Source: Desulfobacterales bacterium
Lineage (GTDB): Bacteria; Desulfobacterota; Desulfobulbia; Desulfobulbales; JAJRZW01
DNA length: 32,963 nt
Reading direction: 5' to 3'
NCBI GenBank assembly: GCA_026993265.1
Contig: JALWTY010000001.1
Location: forward strand, 1 to 32,963
Shown here: piece by piece, positions 7,953 through 16,813 of the stretch
How positions within the stretch are numbered: position 1 is the first letter of the stretch
Layout: every line of letters begins with the position of its first letter
Made by a program: the position numbers and the translations under genes
Notes under the pieces: model-generated
Told to the model about the DNA's origin: nothing
Databases searched by the model: none
The model's input: the letters and a program-made list of their open reading frames with translations, nothing else

Positions 7953-8957
7953 TCAGCCCTGTATATTGGCGTCGCGCAGGTACGATGCCGCCTTTTCCGG
8001 CGGCAGGGGATTGATGTAGAACCCGGATCCCCATTCGAATCCCGCGATCTGGGTCAGTTTGGGCATGATTTCGAAATGCCAGTGGTAGTACTCCAGCGGC
8101 CCGTCCCCAAGGGGAGCGGTGTGGAGGACGAAGTTGTAGGGGACGTCGTTTATGCAGGCGTTGAGGCGGCGCATGCACTCGGAAAAGATGGCCGCCAGCG
8201 CCTTGAACTGCGCCTCGGTGGTGTCGATGTAGGATGAACTGTGCCCCTTGGGCAGAACCCACATTTCAAAGGGCGAGCGCGGCGCGAACGGGGTTATGGC
8301 GAGGAAATCGTCGTTCTCGGCCACCACCCTGACGTTTTGCCTCTTTTCCTGGCGGATGATGTCGCAGAAGATGCAGCGCTCCTTGTAGCCGTAATACTTT
8401 CTGCTGCCCTCCAGTTCGCTGACGATCATCCGCGGCAGCACCGGCAGGGCCACGAGCTGGGAATGGGAATGCTCGAGCGAGGCCCCGGCCGCATGGCCGT
8501 AGTTCTTGAAGACCATCACGTACTTGAAGCGGGGGTCGCGGCCGAGATCGATGATCCGGTCGCGGTAGGCCCAGAATACCTGGACCATCTTGTCCGGCGG
8601 CATGAACGAGAAGGGCAGGTTGTGCTCCGGGCTTTCGACGATGACCTCGTGGGCGCCGATGCCGTTCATCTTGTCGTATATGCCGTCGCCTTCCTTGTCG
8701 AGATCTCCCTCGATCACCAGGGCGGGAAACTTGTTGGGAACCACCCGCAGGCTCCAGCCGGGGCGGTTGGGCGCGGGAACGGTGCGGCCGTAGCTCAGGA
8801 CTTCTGGCGGAGTGGTGTTCTCGTGGCCGGGGCACAGGGGACAGAACCCTTCCTTGCTCTCGGCCCGTTCAACGACGAAATCGGTCGGCCGCTTCGAGCG
8901 TTCGGTGGCGATGATTATCCAGCGGCCGAGGATGGGATCGCGACGCAGTTCAGGCAT
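7953..8957 (-). CDS. galT: Galactose-1-phosphate uridylyltransferase family (HIT superfamily nucleotidyltransferase)
   Basis: The 334-residue protein matches the GalT family. It has MPELRRDPILGRWIIIATER at the N-terminus, a zinc-type CPLC (C39, C42), a second CIFC pair, and the active-site segment H163-S-H165-S-Q167, where H165 aligns with the nucleotidylated histidine of HPHxQ. YHWHFEIMPKL follows near the C-terminus. GalT transfers UMP between UDP-glucose and galactose-1-phosphate. The HSHSQ variant resembles the GalT-like ADP-glucose phosphorylase of plants, so the real substrate could be a different sugar phosphate. No other Leloir-pathway gene is nearby. The start is supported by AGGA about seven nt upstream. 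It is part of the long minus-strand run headed by rpoZ. Confidence 0.85.
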   Translation of the reverse strand: MPELRRDPILGRWIIIATERSKRPTDFVVERAESKEGFCPLCPGHENTTPPEVLSYGRTVPAPNRPGWSLRVVPNKFPALVIEGDLDKEGDGIYDKMNGIGAHEVIVESPEHNLPFSFMPPDKMVQVFWAYRDRIIDLGRDPRFKYVMVFKNYGHAAGASLEHSHSQLVALPVLPRMIVSELEGSRKYYGYKERCIFCDIIRQEKRQNVRVVAENDDFLAITPFAPRSPFEMWVLPKGHSSSYIDTTEAQFKALAAIFSECMRRLNACINDVPYNFVLHTAPLGDGPLEYYHWHFEIMPKLTQIAGFEWGSGFYINPLPPEKAASYLRDANIQG

Positions 8958-9037
8958 GTTGTGTCCTGATGAAGGGAAAGGGGTGGGTCTGGAGCCAAGG
9001 CGTCATTGGTGGGGGAGAAGGCCGGGACGTCCGCCGG

Positions 9038-9400
9038 TCATCCGGCCTTGGCGTTTTCCTGGTGTTCCTGCCTGGTCTTGCATTCTATGCAGTACGACGC
9101 CACCGGCCTGGCCTCGAGCCGCTCGATGGCGATGTCGTCGCCGCAGGACTCGCAAATGCCGTACTCGCCGTTGTCGATCTTTTCCATCGCCGCCTGAATC
9201 TTGGCGAGCAGCTTGCGCTCCCGGTCACGCAGCCGCAGCTCGAAGCTGCGCTCCGACTCTGCCGCGGCCCGGTCGGTGGGGTCGGGGTAGTTGTCGGTGT
9301 GATCGGTCATCTCGTTCAGGGTCTTTTCCGCCTCTCCCAGGAGTTCCATGCTCATCTTTTCGAGCTTCTCACGGAAGTGAGCCAGAGTCTCCTCGTTCAT
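9038..9400 (-). CDS. DksA/TraR-family C4 zinc-finger protein
   Basis: The 120-residue protein has an N-terminal coiled-coil hairpin and a C4 zinc finger (C83, C86, C104, C107, spacing C-x2-C-x17-C-x2-C). The coiled-coil tip has D40-P-T-D43-R-A45, the DxxDxA motif with which DksA reaches the RNA polymerase active site through the secondary channel. DksA with ppGpp adjusts promoter choice during starvation. Coiled-coil length and tip motif favour DksA over the short TraR/YbiI type. It is the third gene after rpoZ, an RNA polymerase subunit that forms a ppGpp site, so the pairing makes functional sense. GGAG lies eight nt before the ATG. Confidence 0.9.
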   Translation of the reverse strand: MNEETLAHFREKLEKMSMELLGEAEKTLNEMTDHTDNYPDPTDRAAAESERSFELRLRDRERKLLAKIQAAMEKIDNGEYGICESCGDDIAIERLEARPVASYCIECKTRQEHQENAKAG

Positions 9401-9495
9401 AACAGAATCTCCGTTCGTGTTGATGGGCAGGATGGAATCCTGTCCGATTATATCAGACTATACGATCTGATGCTTGCCTGAAGCCCAGGGAGGCG

Positions 9496-10596
9496 TCAGG
9501 ATGCCATTCGGAACAGCCTTTTCAGAAATCCTTCGTCGTTGTCCGCCTCCCTTTCCAGGTCGGCGAACTCCTCGAGCAGCTCGCGCTGTTTCGCGCTCAG
9601 CTTCTTCGGCACCCTGACCTCGATCTCTACGATCATGTCGCCACGGCCGCCGCCTCTTAGCCTTGGGATGCCCTCCCCCTCTATGACCAGGGTGTCGCCC
9701 GGCTGGGTTCCGGCCGGGATGTCGAGTTCGCTCTTGCCGTGGATTGTCGGCACCTCTATGCGGCACCCGAGCGCGGCCTGGGTCATGGACACCGGCAGCC
9801 GCAGGTGAACGTCGTAGCCGTCGCGGTGGAAGTACTCGTGCGGCTCCACGTAAAGGAACACGTAGAGATCGCCGGGCGGGCCGTGCCTGAGGCCGCCTTC
9901 GCCCTCGCCGCTCACCCGCATCCTCGCGCCGTGGTCCACCCCGGCCGGTATCTTTATGGACAGGGTCTTTTCTACTTCCCGCAGCCCCGCGCCGCCGCAG
10001 TCTTCGCACGGGTCGCTTATGATCCTGCCCTCCCCCCGGCAGGCCGGGCAGGTGGTGCTTACCCTGAAGAAACCCTGGGCCCGGACGATCTGGCCGCGGC
10101 CGCCGCACTGGTGGCAGATTGCCGGATCGCTGCCCTCTTTCGCGCCGGTGCCGCCGCAGCCTGGGCAGGTGTCGGCCCGGGTGATGCGGATCTCTTTCTC
10201 TGTTCCCAGGGCCGCTTCCATGAAGGTGATGTTGAGATCGTAGCGGAGATCGGCTCCGCGGGTCGGGCCGGAACGCTGGTGTCGGGCGCGGCCGAAACCG
10301 AAGAGGTCGTCGAATATGTCACTGAAACTTGAAAAGATGTCGCTGAAATCGCCCGGCCCCTGGTAACCGCTGTTTCTCAGGCCGTCGATGCCGTAGCGGT
10401 CGTATATCTGCCGTTTCTCGGCGTCGCCCAGGACCTCGTAGGCCTCGGCCGCCTCCTTGAAGCGCTCCTCGGCCTCCTTGTCGTCAGGGTTGCGGTCGGG
10501 GTGGTATTTCAGCGCGAGCTTGCGGTAGGCCTTTTTGATTTCATCGGCCGTGGCCGAGCGGCTGACCCCGAGGATTTCGTAGTAGTCCTTTCCCAT
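9496..10596 (-). CDS. dnaJ: Chaperone DnaJ (class A Hsp40)
   Basis: DnaJ delivers unfolded proteins to DnaK and stimulates its ATPase. The 366-residue protein has the full class A layout. The J domain has the HPD motif ([10 protein letters not shown]) within the first 40 residues, followed by a G/F-rich linker ([21 protein letters not shown]). The zinc-binding domain has four CxxCxGxG-type repeats ([32 protein letters not shown]), and the C-terminal substrate-binding and dimerisation domains follow. No dnaK or grpE is adjacent. The gene sits 19 nt behind rpoZ, so the two are likely cotranscribed. The ribosome binding site is weak. A second DnaJ elsewhere in the genome is possible. Confidence 0.95.
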   Translation of the reverse strand: MGKDYYEILGVSRSATADEIKKAYRKLALKYHPDRNPDDKEAEERFKEAAEAYEVLGDAEKRQIYDRYGIDGLRNSGYQGPGDFSDIFSSFSDIFDDLFGFGRARHQRSGPTRGADLRYDLNITFMEAALGTEKEIRITRADTCPGCGGTGAKEGSDPAICHQCGGRGQIVRAQGFFRVSTTCPACRGEGRIISDPCEDCGGAGLREVEKTLSIKIPAGVDHGARMRVSGEGEGGLRHGPPGDLYVFLYVEPHEYFHRDGYDVHLRLPVSMTQAALGCRIEVPTIHGKSELDIPAGTQPGDTLVIEGEGIPRLRGGGRGDMIVEIEVRVPKKLSAKQRELLEEFADLEREADNDEGFLKRLFRMAS

Positions 10597-10615
10597 GAGC
10601 TTGAAACAACCGGGG

Positions 10616-10873
10616 TCATACCGCCTTCTGTTCCCTGTCCGCTTCCCCTTCCTCCACCGGTTTTACCTGGCCGAGTTCATGGATGTTGTCAAAATTGACC
10701 AGTCCGGCGGCGATCTCCCGCAGGGTGGCCACCGCCTCCTTGTTCTTGCATTCGACCAGGAAGGGCGCGCCCTTGCGGTGCTGTTTTATCCGCGCCACCG
10801 CCAGATGAATGAGGGCGAAGCGGTTCTCGTTACCCACCGTGGACAGACAGTCTTCAACAGTTATTCTTGCCAT
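10616..10873 (-). CDS. rpoZ: DNA-directed RNA polymerase subunit omega
   Basis: The 85-residue protein starts [20 protein letters not shown] and continues [15 protein letters not shown], the conserved core of omega, which helps beta-prime fold and assemble and forms part of a ppGpp site. The ORF track begins 11 residues upstream, but the family always starts at MARITVEDC, so I place the start at 10873. It appears to head the long minus-strand run. A probable promoter lies about 125 nt upstream. In many bacteria rpoZ follows gmk and precedes spoT. Neither is present, so this location next to dnaJ and a dksA-like gene is less usual. Confidence 0.93.
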   Translation of the reverse strand: MARITVEDCLSTVGNENRFALIHLAVARIKQHRKGAPFLVECKNKEAVATLREIAAGLVNFDNIHELGQVKPVEEGEADREQKAV

Positions 10874-10995
10874 GGCACCTGTATTCTCCGTGCCCGGCCC
10901 CGCCATGTGGACCGGTGGTTATGTTTTTTTTCTGAACAGTCTCCGTGTCCGGCGCCGCAATAAAGATCTGCCGCCGGAGCATCGCTAAACATTCA

Positions 10996-11023
10996 AATAT
11001 AATCCGATGTCCGCGATTGGCAA
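10996..11023 (-). promoter_or_regulatory. Predicted sigma-70 promoter for rpoZ-dnaJ
   Basis: On the minus strand TTGCCA (11018-11023) and TATATT (10996-11001) are separated by 16 nt, each one base away from consensus. Transcription would begin near 10988, leaving about 115 nt of leader before rpoZ. The surrounding sequence is locally AT-rich, unlike its neighbours. Confidence 0.5.
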
Positions 11024-11192
11024 ATTGTTTTTTCCCGGATCCGCGAGCGGTTGGGATCGGGCCAGCCACCTGGCGTCCGCGTGGGCTGGACGGCCGGGGC
11101 GGGTCGGTTCTGGAGGTTGCGGCCAACACGGGCAGGAATAGGTCACGGATCAAGATCTCCGGCAGGCCGATGCCGTGAGTATGGCTCGGCCG

Positions 11193-11209
11193 TGGCATGG
11201 AAAATGCTT
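11193..11209 (+). promoter_or_regulatory. Candidate sigma-54 (RpoN) promoter upstream of the FlgO-like operon
   Basis: TGGCATGGAAAATGCTT matches the consensus TGGCACG-N4-TTGCW at all but two positions and has the diagnostic GG-N10-GC spacing. It points toward the FlgO-like genes, about 250 nt downstream. Sigma-54 control is common for motility genes in this group of bacteria. No activator-binding site was identified. Confidence 0.45.
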
Positions 11210-11466
11210 CAGCCCTTGTCCGGTAATGGCGCTTCCTGACGCGGACCGGTATCTCTCCGGGGAAGACTGCTTCTGCCCCTTTCCGTATGGAAGGAAAAAA
11301 TTGCCGGGTTGCGGAGAGGGAAGGGGGAAAGGATGGATGTTGCTGCCCTTTGTGACCGAGGCGTGCGGAGGTGGCCTGAAGGAACATTCCGGCCCGGCGG
11401 GCAAGCGGGTTGGCGTGATCCGGTGGGCCCGGTTTAGCGGAGACGTTTATGACGCAGGAGAAGGCG

Positions 11467-12246
11467 ATGGCAAGGTTTTTTTTCTGTCTCATGATTGCGG
11501 TTTTCTTTACGCCTGTGGCGGCGGGAACTTGCGCGGCGGGCGGCGACATGGCCCGGCAGCGGTCCGGCGGGGCGGATGCCGCGGCCGCGGGTGAGCGGAT
11601 GTGGTTCTACAACCATTACCGCCGGGTGCCGCCGGATTACGTCTACCGCACCGGCCGGATATGGGGGGGCACCCCGCCGCGGCAGGCGAAAAAGGACGGC
11701 CGTGCTGAACGGCCCGGCGTCCCGTCTGCGGCGGAAAGGCTGCGGACGGTGGTGGCCGGGATGGCGGCCGAGCTGGTCCGCGAAAGCCGCGTCGTCCTTC
11801 CTGACGGCAGCCTCGTGGCGGTGGCCAGTTTCGTCAACCTGAACGACCTCTACCGCACCTCCAGCCTGGGCCGTTACCTGGGCGAGGAGATGCTCGCCGG
11901 ACTGCACCGTGCCGGGGCTGCGGTGGTTGAGGTGAGAAAGACCGTGGGGCTGCTCGTTCGCCGCAAGGGGGGAGAGTACGGGCTTTCCCGCGATATAGAT
12001 CAGCTGGATCCGGTCCGCAGGGCCCAGGCGGTGGTGGTGGGAACCTATGTGGCCGACGGCGGCGAGGTAATGGTGAATGCGCGGCTTCTCAACAACAGCG
12101 ATGGCCGGGTGCTCGCCACTGCGGGCGCGGTTCTCCCGCTGGACGGACTGGTCCGGGATATGCTCGCGGACGAGGGTGACGGAGACCTTCTGCCCCGGCA
12201 GGAGGGCGGCTCGGCGGTGCGGATAAGGCAGGTGGCGGAGAGATGA
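11467..12246 (+). CDS. FlgO-like exported protein (first of two)
   Basis: The ~259-residue protein has an N-terminal signal peptide (MARFFFCLMIAVFFTPVAAG) without a clear lipobox. After a charged linker it carries a FlgO-type domain in roughly residues 100-225: LVAVASFVNLNDLYRTSSLG, RYLGEEMLAGL, VVEVRK, VVVGTY and VNARLLNNSDGRVLATA. FlgO proteins are outer-membrane-associated and in Vibrio are linked to flagellar stability. The role here is inferred from that. I chose the ATG at 11467 because AGGAG lies six nt before it and the signal peptide then begins normally. The ATG at 11449 is a possible alternative. The stop codon overlaps or nearly abuts the next gene, so the three genes probably form one operon. 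Confidence 0.75.
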   Translation: MARFFFCLMIAVFFTPVAAGTCAAGGDMARQRSGGADAAAAGERMWFYNHYRRVPPDYVYRTGRIWGGTPPRQAKKDGRAERPGVPSAAERLRTVVAGMAAELVRESRVVLPDGSLVAVASFVNLNDLYRTSSLGRYLGEEMLAGLHRAGAAVVEVRKTVGLLVRRKGGEYGLSRDIDQLDPVRRAQAVVVGTYVADGGEVMVNARLLNNSDGRVLATAGAVLPLDGLVRDMLADEGDGDLLPRQEGGSAVRIRQVAER

Positions 12247-12257
12247 GGGGTGAAGCA

Positions 12258-12833
12258 ATGAGGATAGCGGCGTTTCTTTTCGTCCTTCTCGTTGCCGCGT
12301 CGGGCTGTGTGCTTACCGCGGAGCGGGGCGGGACGGTTTCTGTCAGGACTCCGGATTTTTTTGGACTGGGAGAGGAACTCAGCCGGCAGCTCGTTCATAA
12401 CCGCAAGGTCGAGCTTGCCGGCAAAAAGCGGCTGATAATGACCACCTTCGTGGATATTGACGATCTCGGCCGCACCAGCCGTTTCGGCCGCCTGCTCGCC
12501 GAGGCCCTGGCCACCCGCATGTTCAGCAGCGGTTTCGGAGTGGTGGAACTCAGGCGGGGCCGGGATCTGCTCATGAAAAAAGGGACCGGCGAGCTGGTTC
12601 TGACCAGGAACGGCAGCCTCATGGCGCAGCAATGCGAGGCCGAGGGCGTGGTGGTGGGGACCTACGGCCTTGCTCCCACCACGGTGATAATCAACGTGAG
12701 GCTGCTCGACGCCGGCAGCGGCGAGGTGTTGAGCGTGGCCGGGATCGAGCTGCAGCGCACCGCCCAGGTGGACGGCCTTCTCGCCGATCCGTGGCCGGAC
12801 AGGATCGGCCGGATGTCGGCTTACGAGAGATGA
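12258..12833 (+). CDS. FlgO-like lipoprotein (second of two)
   Basis: The ~191-residue protein has a lipoprotein signal peptide MRIAAFLFVLLVAASGC, with lipidation expected at the Cys. A FlgO-type domain follows: KRLIMTTFVDIDDLGRTSRF, GRLLAEALATRM, VVELRRGRDLL, VVVGTYGLAP and INVRLLDAGSGEVLSVA. It shares domain order and motifs with the preceding gene, so the two look like paralogues from a tandem duplication. One is lipidated and the other apparently secreted. The ATG at 12258 follows AGGGG. The ATG at 12243 overlaps the previous stop as ATGA and is an alternative. It is expected to be anchored in the outer membrane and face the periplasm. Confidence 0.75.
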   Translation: MRIAAFLFVLLVAASGCVLTAERGGTVSVRTPDFFGLGEELSRQLVHNRKVELAGKKRLIMTTFVDIDDLGRTSRFGRLLAEALATRMFSSGFGVVELRRGRDLLMKKGTGELVLTRNGSLMAQQCEAEGVVVGTYGLAPTTVIINVRLLDAGSGEVLSVAGIELQRTAQVDGLLADPWPDRIGRMSAYER

Positions 12834-13483
12834 ACATGGGAAGTTGCGGCATGAAGACAGAAAAGAGTCTTGCCTGCGGGCCGGTCATGGCCGTGCTTGT
12901 GTTTGCGGCTCTCGCCGGCGGCTGCGCCGCCTTTTCCGGGGAGCGCGCCTCCGGGTTGGAAGAATCGCCGCCGGTGGTGTATGTCCGGCCGCTCGAGCCT
13001 GAACTCTACCGGGGGGCGCGGCTTGCGGTGCTGCCGTTCGCGGCCGCAGGCCGGGAACTCGGCACGGCCGCGGCCGCGGTTTTCCGCGACGTGTTTCTCG
13101 CCAGCGGTCTTTTCCGGTCGGTGATACTGGTGGATGAGACGGCCGGAACCAGGAAGGAGGCCCTGGCCGCTGCCCGCGGCGCCGACCTGGCCCTGTTCGC
13201 CCGGGTGAACCGGGCCTTTGTGGACGGCGGCGCGGGCGGAAGCGAATTGGACATATCGCTTCGGGTGCTGCACGTGAAGAGCGGGGATACGGTCTGGTAC
13301 ATCCGGCAGCGGATAAGACGGCCGGTGAACTGGCCGCGCCAGGATCTGGCCACCCGCCTCAAACGGACCCTGGGCCCGACCCCGCCTCTGACCCCGCTTT
13401 CCCCCCAGGTCATGCCGGCCATGCTTCAGACCGCGGCCCTGGATATGGCCACGGTCATGGGTGCCGGCTTTGCCGGGAGGTAA
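12830..13483 (+). CDS. Predicted envelope lipoprotein, CsgG/LpoB-like, third gene of the FlgO-like operon
   Basis: The ORF track starts far upstream, inside the previous gene. The likely start is the ATG at 12830, which overlaps the previous stop as ATGA. ATGs at 12836 and 12851 are in frame as well. A signal peptide ends in LAGGC, an imperfect lipobox. The ~217-residue protein then reads LAVLPFAAAGRELGTAAAAV and ISLRVLHVKSGDTVWYIRQR. This pattern of one domain that opens with a 'VLPF' strand and ends with a 'GDTVWY' strand recalls CsgG/LpoB/FlgT-type envelope proteins. I cannot name a specific family. Its translational overlap suggests it works with the two FlgO-like proteins. Confidence 0.6.
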   Translation: MNMGSCGMKTEKSLACGPVMAVLVFAALAGGCAAFSGERASGLEESPPVVYVRPLEPELYRGARLAVLPFAAAGRELGTAAAAVFRDVFLASGLFRSVILVDETAGTRKEALAAARGADLALFARVNRAFVDGGAGGSELDISLRVLHVKSGDTVWYIRQRIRRPVNWPRQDLATRLKRTLGPTPPLTPLSPQVMPAMLQTAALDMATVMGAGFAGR

Positions 13484-13486
13484 AAG

Positions 13487-13642
13487 TGATGGACTCGTAA
13501 CAACGAGTCCATCATCCGCCGCAGGACGCGGCGGCGAAATTGCGCTGTTTGAAAAACTGCGTAATTTCGAGAGGAAAGCCGAAGCTACGCTTTGGCTTTC
13601 CGTTGAGTAACAACGGCAGGAAGCCGTTGTTACGATTTCATC
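13487..13642. repeat. Cluster of four hairpins bounded by inverted copies of a GATGGACTCGTAACAACGAG-type element
   Basis: Four consecutive hairpins fill this intergenic stretch. They are a 12-bp perfect stem with a 4-nt loop (13487-13514), a 7-bp stem (13516-13534), an 8+4-bp stem with one G-T pair (13573-13601), and an 11-bp perfect stem with a 5-nt loop (13607-13633). The sequence GATGGACTCGTAACAACGAG at 13488-13507 recurs on the opposite strand at 13642-13623 with 16 of 20 matches. Hence the whole block has the look of a REP/BIME or MITE-like element between two convergent genes. No T run follows the stems, so classical intrinsic termination is not indicated, although the stems could protect 3' ends. 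Confidence 0.75.
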
Positions 13643-13665
13643 AAAAGTGCTCGTAACAGCCCGTT

Positions 13666-15114
<1,449 letters not shown>

Positions 15115-15219
15115 TTAGAGAACTCCTTGGGTCATCATTGAGCGTCCGGGAGCGGGCCGGATGCAAGGCTTTGCGGGCGCTGTCCGCCGTTTTCCGGTTG
15201 TCCCGGTTGCAGGTGCAAA

Positions 15220-15588
15220 ATGTTTGGAATAGGTCTGCCCGAGTTCATTCTCATTCTGATCGTCGCCCTTCTGGTGGTGGGGCCGGAAAGGCTGCCCGAC
15301 CTCGCCCGCACGGTGGCGAAATACGTGGTCGAGCTGAAGAGAACCGCGAACTCCCTGAAACAGAGCCTCACCGAGGAGGAGCCTGAAAGCGTGCTCGACC
15401 GGCCGCCGCGGGACTTCACCATGCCCGAGGGGTTCACCGTGCCCGACGCCCTGCCCGGGGGAGGCCGGGAGGACGGTGACGGCGGCGAGGCGGACGGCGG
15501 CGGTATGGCCGTGACTGACGGGGGCGCGGAAGACGGCAAGCCGGACGGAGACAAGGAGGAAGACAGGGGCGACCATGGCCGGGACTGA
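15220..15588 (+). CDS. tatB: Twin-arginine translocase subunit TatB
   Basis: The 122-residue protein has one N-terminal membrane helix, MFGIGLPEFILILIVALLVV, followed by the GPERLPDLAR hinge and an amphipathic helix. The MFGIG-PE start favours TatB over TatA. TatB and TatC form the receptor for folded proteins with RR signal peptides in the inner membrane. The C-terminal half is a Gly/Asp-rich, probably disordered tail, as is common in TatB. AGGTG precedes the ATG. It overlaps tatC by 14 nt. No separate tatA is present here, so TatA is encoded elsewhere or this protein serves both roles. Confidence 0.85.
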   Translation: MFGIGLPEFILILIVALLVVGPERLPDLARTVAKYVVELKRTANSLKQSLTEEEPESVLDRPPRDFTMPEGFTVPDALPGGGREDGDGGEADGGGMAVTDGGAEDGKPDGDKEEDRGDHGRD

Positions 15589-16300
15589 CACCCCCCCGCT
15601 CGACAACCTCCTCATCCGCCATCTGGACGAACTGCGGCGCAGGCTCGGAGTGTCGCTTCTCGCGGTCGCCCTTGCCGCGGCATGTATCTATCCTTTCCGG
15701 CTCGCGGTGTCACGTTTCCTGTGCCTGCCGCTGGCCCGGGCCATTCCGGGGTTTGAGGGGCTGGTGTACACCGGCCTTCCCGAGGCCTTTGTCGCCTATC
15801 TGAAACTATCCCTGATTCTCGGCCTGCTTCTGGCCTCGCCGGTGCTGGTCCACAACCTGTGGCGTTTTGTCTCGCCCGGCCTGTTTCCGCACGAAAAAAG
15901 GGCCGCGGCCTGGGTGGTCGTGACCGGCAGCGTCCTGTTCTTTGCCGGCGTCGCCTTTTATTATTTCGTGGCCCTGCCGCGGATGGTCGCCTTTTTTCTC
16001 TGGTTCGAGGGCGGGCGTTTCGAGCCGGTTCTGAAGCTGGGCGGTTACCTCGGGTTCGTTGCCCGCGGCGCTCTCGCGTTCGGCATCGGTTTCGAGGTGC
16101 CGTTCCTGGTCGCGGCCGCGGTCAGAACCGGGCTGGTCTCCCGTGAGTTTTTCGTGTCAAGACGCATTTCCTTCTATATCGGCCTTGGAGTTGTTTCCTT
16201 CATGCTTGCGGCCGGTGACGTGGTCGCTGCGGTCATGCTGTTTATTCCCCTGGCCCTGCTCCAGGAGACCGGCCTGATCCTTGCCGGCCGCAGCCGGTAA
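15575..16300 (+). CDS. tatC: Twin-arginine translocase subunit TatC
   Basis: This 241-residue polytopic membrane protein has about six hydrophobic helices. Family features include the cytoplasmic N-terminal HLDELRRRLGVSLLA, the periplasmic loop before EAFVAYLKLSLILGLLLASP, WRFVSPGLFPHEKRAA, and a helix with FGIGFEVPF carrying the conserved Glu. It binds the twin-arginine signal and works with TatB. The start overlaps the tatB 3' end by 14 nt, which indicates translational coupling. It lies about 240 nt upstream of the cytochrome bd cluster on the same strand. Confidence 0.95.
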   Translation: MAGTDTPPLDNLLIRHLDELRRRLGVSLLAVALAAACIYPFRLAVSRFLCLPLARAIPGFEGLVYTGLPEAFVAYLKLSLILGLLLASPVLVHNLWRFVSPGLFPHEKRAAAWVVVTGSVLFFAGVAFYYFVALPRMVAFFLWFEGGRFEPVLKLGGYLGFVARGALAFGIGFEVPFLVAAAVRTGLVSREFFVSRRISFYIGLGVVSFMLAAGDVVAAVMLFIPLALLQETGLILAGRSR

Positions 16301-16470
16301 GGGCTCGTCTAGGGCTCGTCTTCGCCGGTAGCCTCCGGCGCCGTTTCTTACCCCGCATACGTTTTTCATCCGTCCGTTTCCCGCCCGGAACAAGGGTCTT
16401 ATGCCTCAGGCTTCCGTATTTGTCGCAGTCTGCGCAATCTTCTTGTGTTCCGTAATTTAACCCGCCTAAG

Positions 16471-16517
16471 ATGAAAAAAAGCCTTGCAAGGATTTTTTCA
16501 TAATGATAATTATTCCT
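16471..16517 (+). promoter_or_regulatory. Operator region ahead of the cytochrome bd operon: 31-nt near-palindrome and Fur-box-like site
   Basis: A near-perfect inverted repeat occupies 16471-16501, with arms ATGAAAAAAAGCCTTG and CAAGGATTTTTTCAT around a CCTTGCAAGG centre. It is followed at 16499-16517 by CATAATGATAATTATTCCT, which matches 14 of 19 positions of the classical Fur box. A GATAAT that could serve as a -10 lies inside this site, with a weak TTGCAA 15 nt upstream. The region starts about 70 nt before the DUF4492 gene. Control by a Fur/PerR-type repressor responding to iron or peroxide is plausible but inferred. Confidence 0.5.
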
Positions 16518-16540
16518 GAAAAATATTGCGGGGAGTTGGG

Positions 16541-16813
16541 ATGATATCTGCAATCAGAAGCACGGTTGCCGCGGTTTACCGTTTCTACCGGGACGGCTTT
16601 GCCTCCATGACTATGGGGCGCACCCTGTGGCGGATAATCATCATTAAGCTCGTCATCCTCTTCGGAGTGGTGAAGCTGTTTTTCATGCAGGATTTTCTGT
16701 CTCAGCGGTTCGAGACCGACAGGGAAAAGGCCGGATACGTGAGCGGCCGGCTGATTGCGGCCGCTCCAGCCGGTCTGGAGAACCAATCAAGCAAGAGGGA
16801 GGTGAATAAATGA
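16541..16813 (+). CDS. DUF4492 small membrane protein associated with cytochrome bd
   Basis: The 90-residue protein contains FYRDGFASMTMGRTLWRIII followed by a hydrophobic helix (IKLVILFGVVKLFFMQDFL). This is the DUF4492 pattern encoded just ahead of cydA in several Bacteroidota and epsilon/deltaproteobacteria. The role is unproven but the link to cytochrome bd oxidase is consistent. I chose the ATG at 16541, with GGAG upstream, rather than the TTG at 16526. Its stop overlaps the cydA start as ATGA, so the two are translationally coupled. Confidence 0.8.
   Translation: MISAIRSTVAAVYRFYRDGFASMTMGRTLWRIIIIKLVILFGVVKLFFMQDFLSQRFETDREKAGYVSGRLIAAAPAGLENQSSKREVNK

Larger units (their letters stand above)
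10874..11466. other. Intergenic region of about 590 nt between divergent rpoZ and the FlgO-like operon
   Basis: No convincing protein is encoded here. The frames offered by the ORF track (10854-11549 minus, 11175-11594 plus) lack ribosome binding sites and recognisable sequence and run into real genes on either side. The region holds the rpoZ promoter candidate near 11,000 and a sigma-54-like site at 11193-11209. The stretch 11210-11448 would be a long leader of the FlgO-like transcript. I recognised no riboswitch or small RNA in it. Confidence 0.5.

Noticed and set aside
10854-11549. 231-codon minus-strand ORF covering the intergenic region and rpoZ 5' end
   Set aside because: No ribosome binding site or known domain. 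It overlaps the FlgO-like signal peptide, the promoter candidates and the rpoZ start.
13487-13642. Bidirectional intrinsic terminator
   Set aside because: The stems are strong but no T run follows any of them on either strand.
16526-16540. TTG start for the DUF4492 gene
   Set aside because: The ATG at 16541 has a well-placed GGAG and matches the expected protein start.
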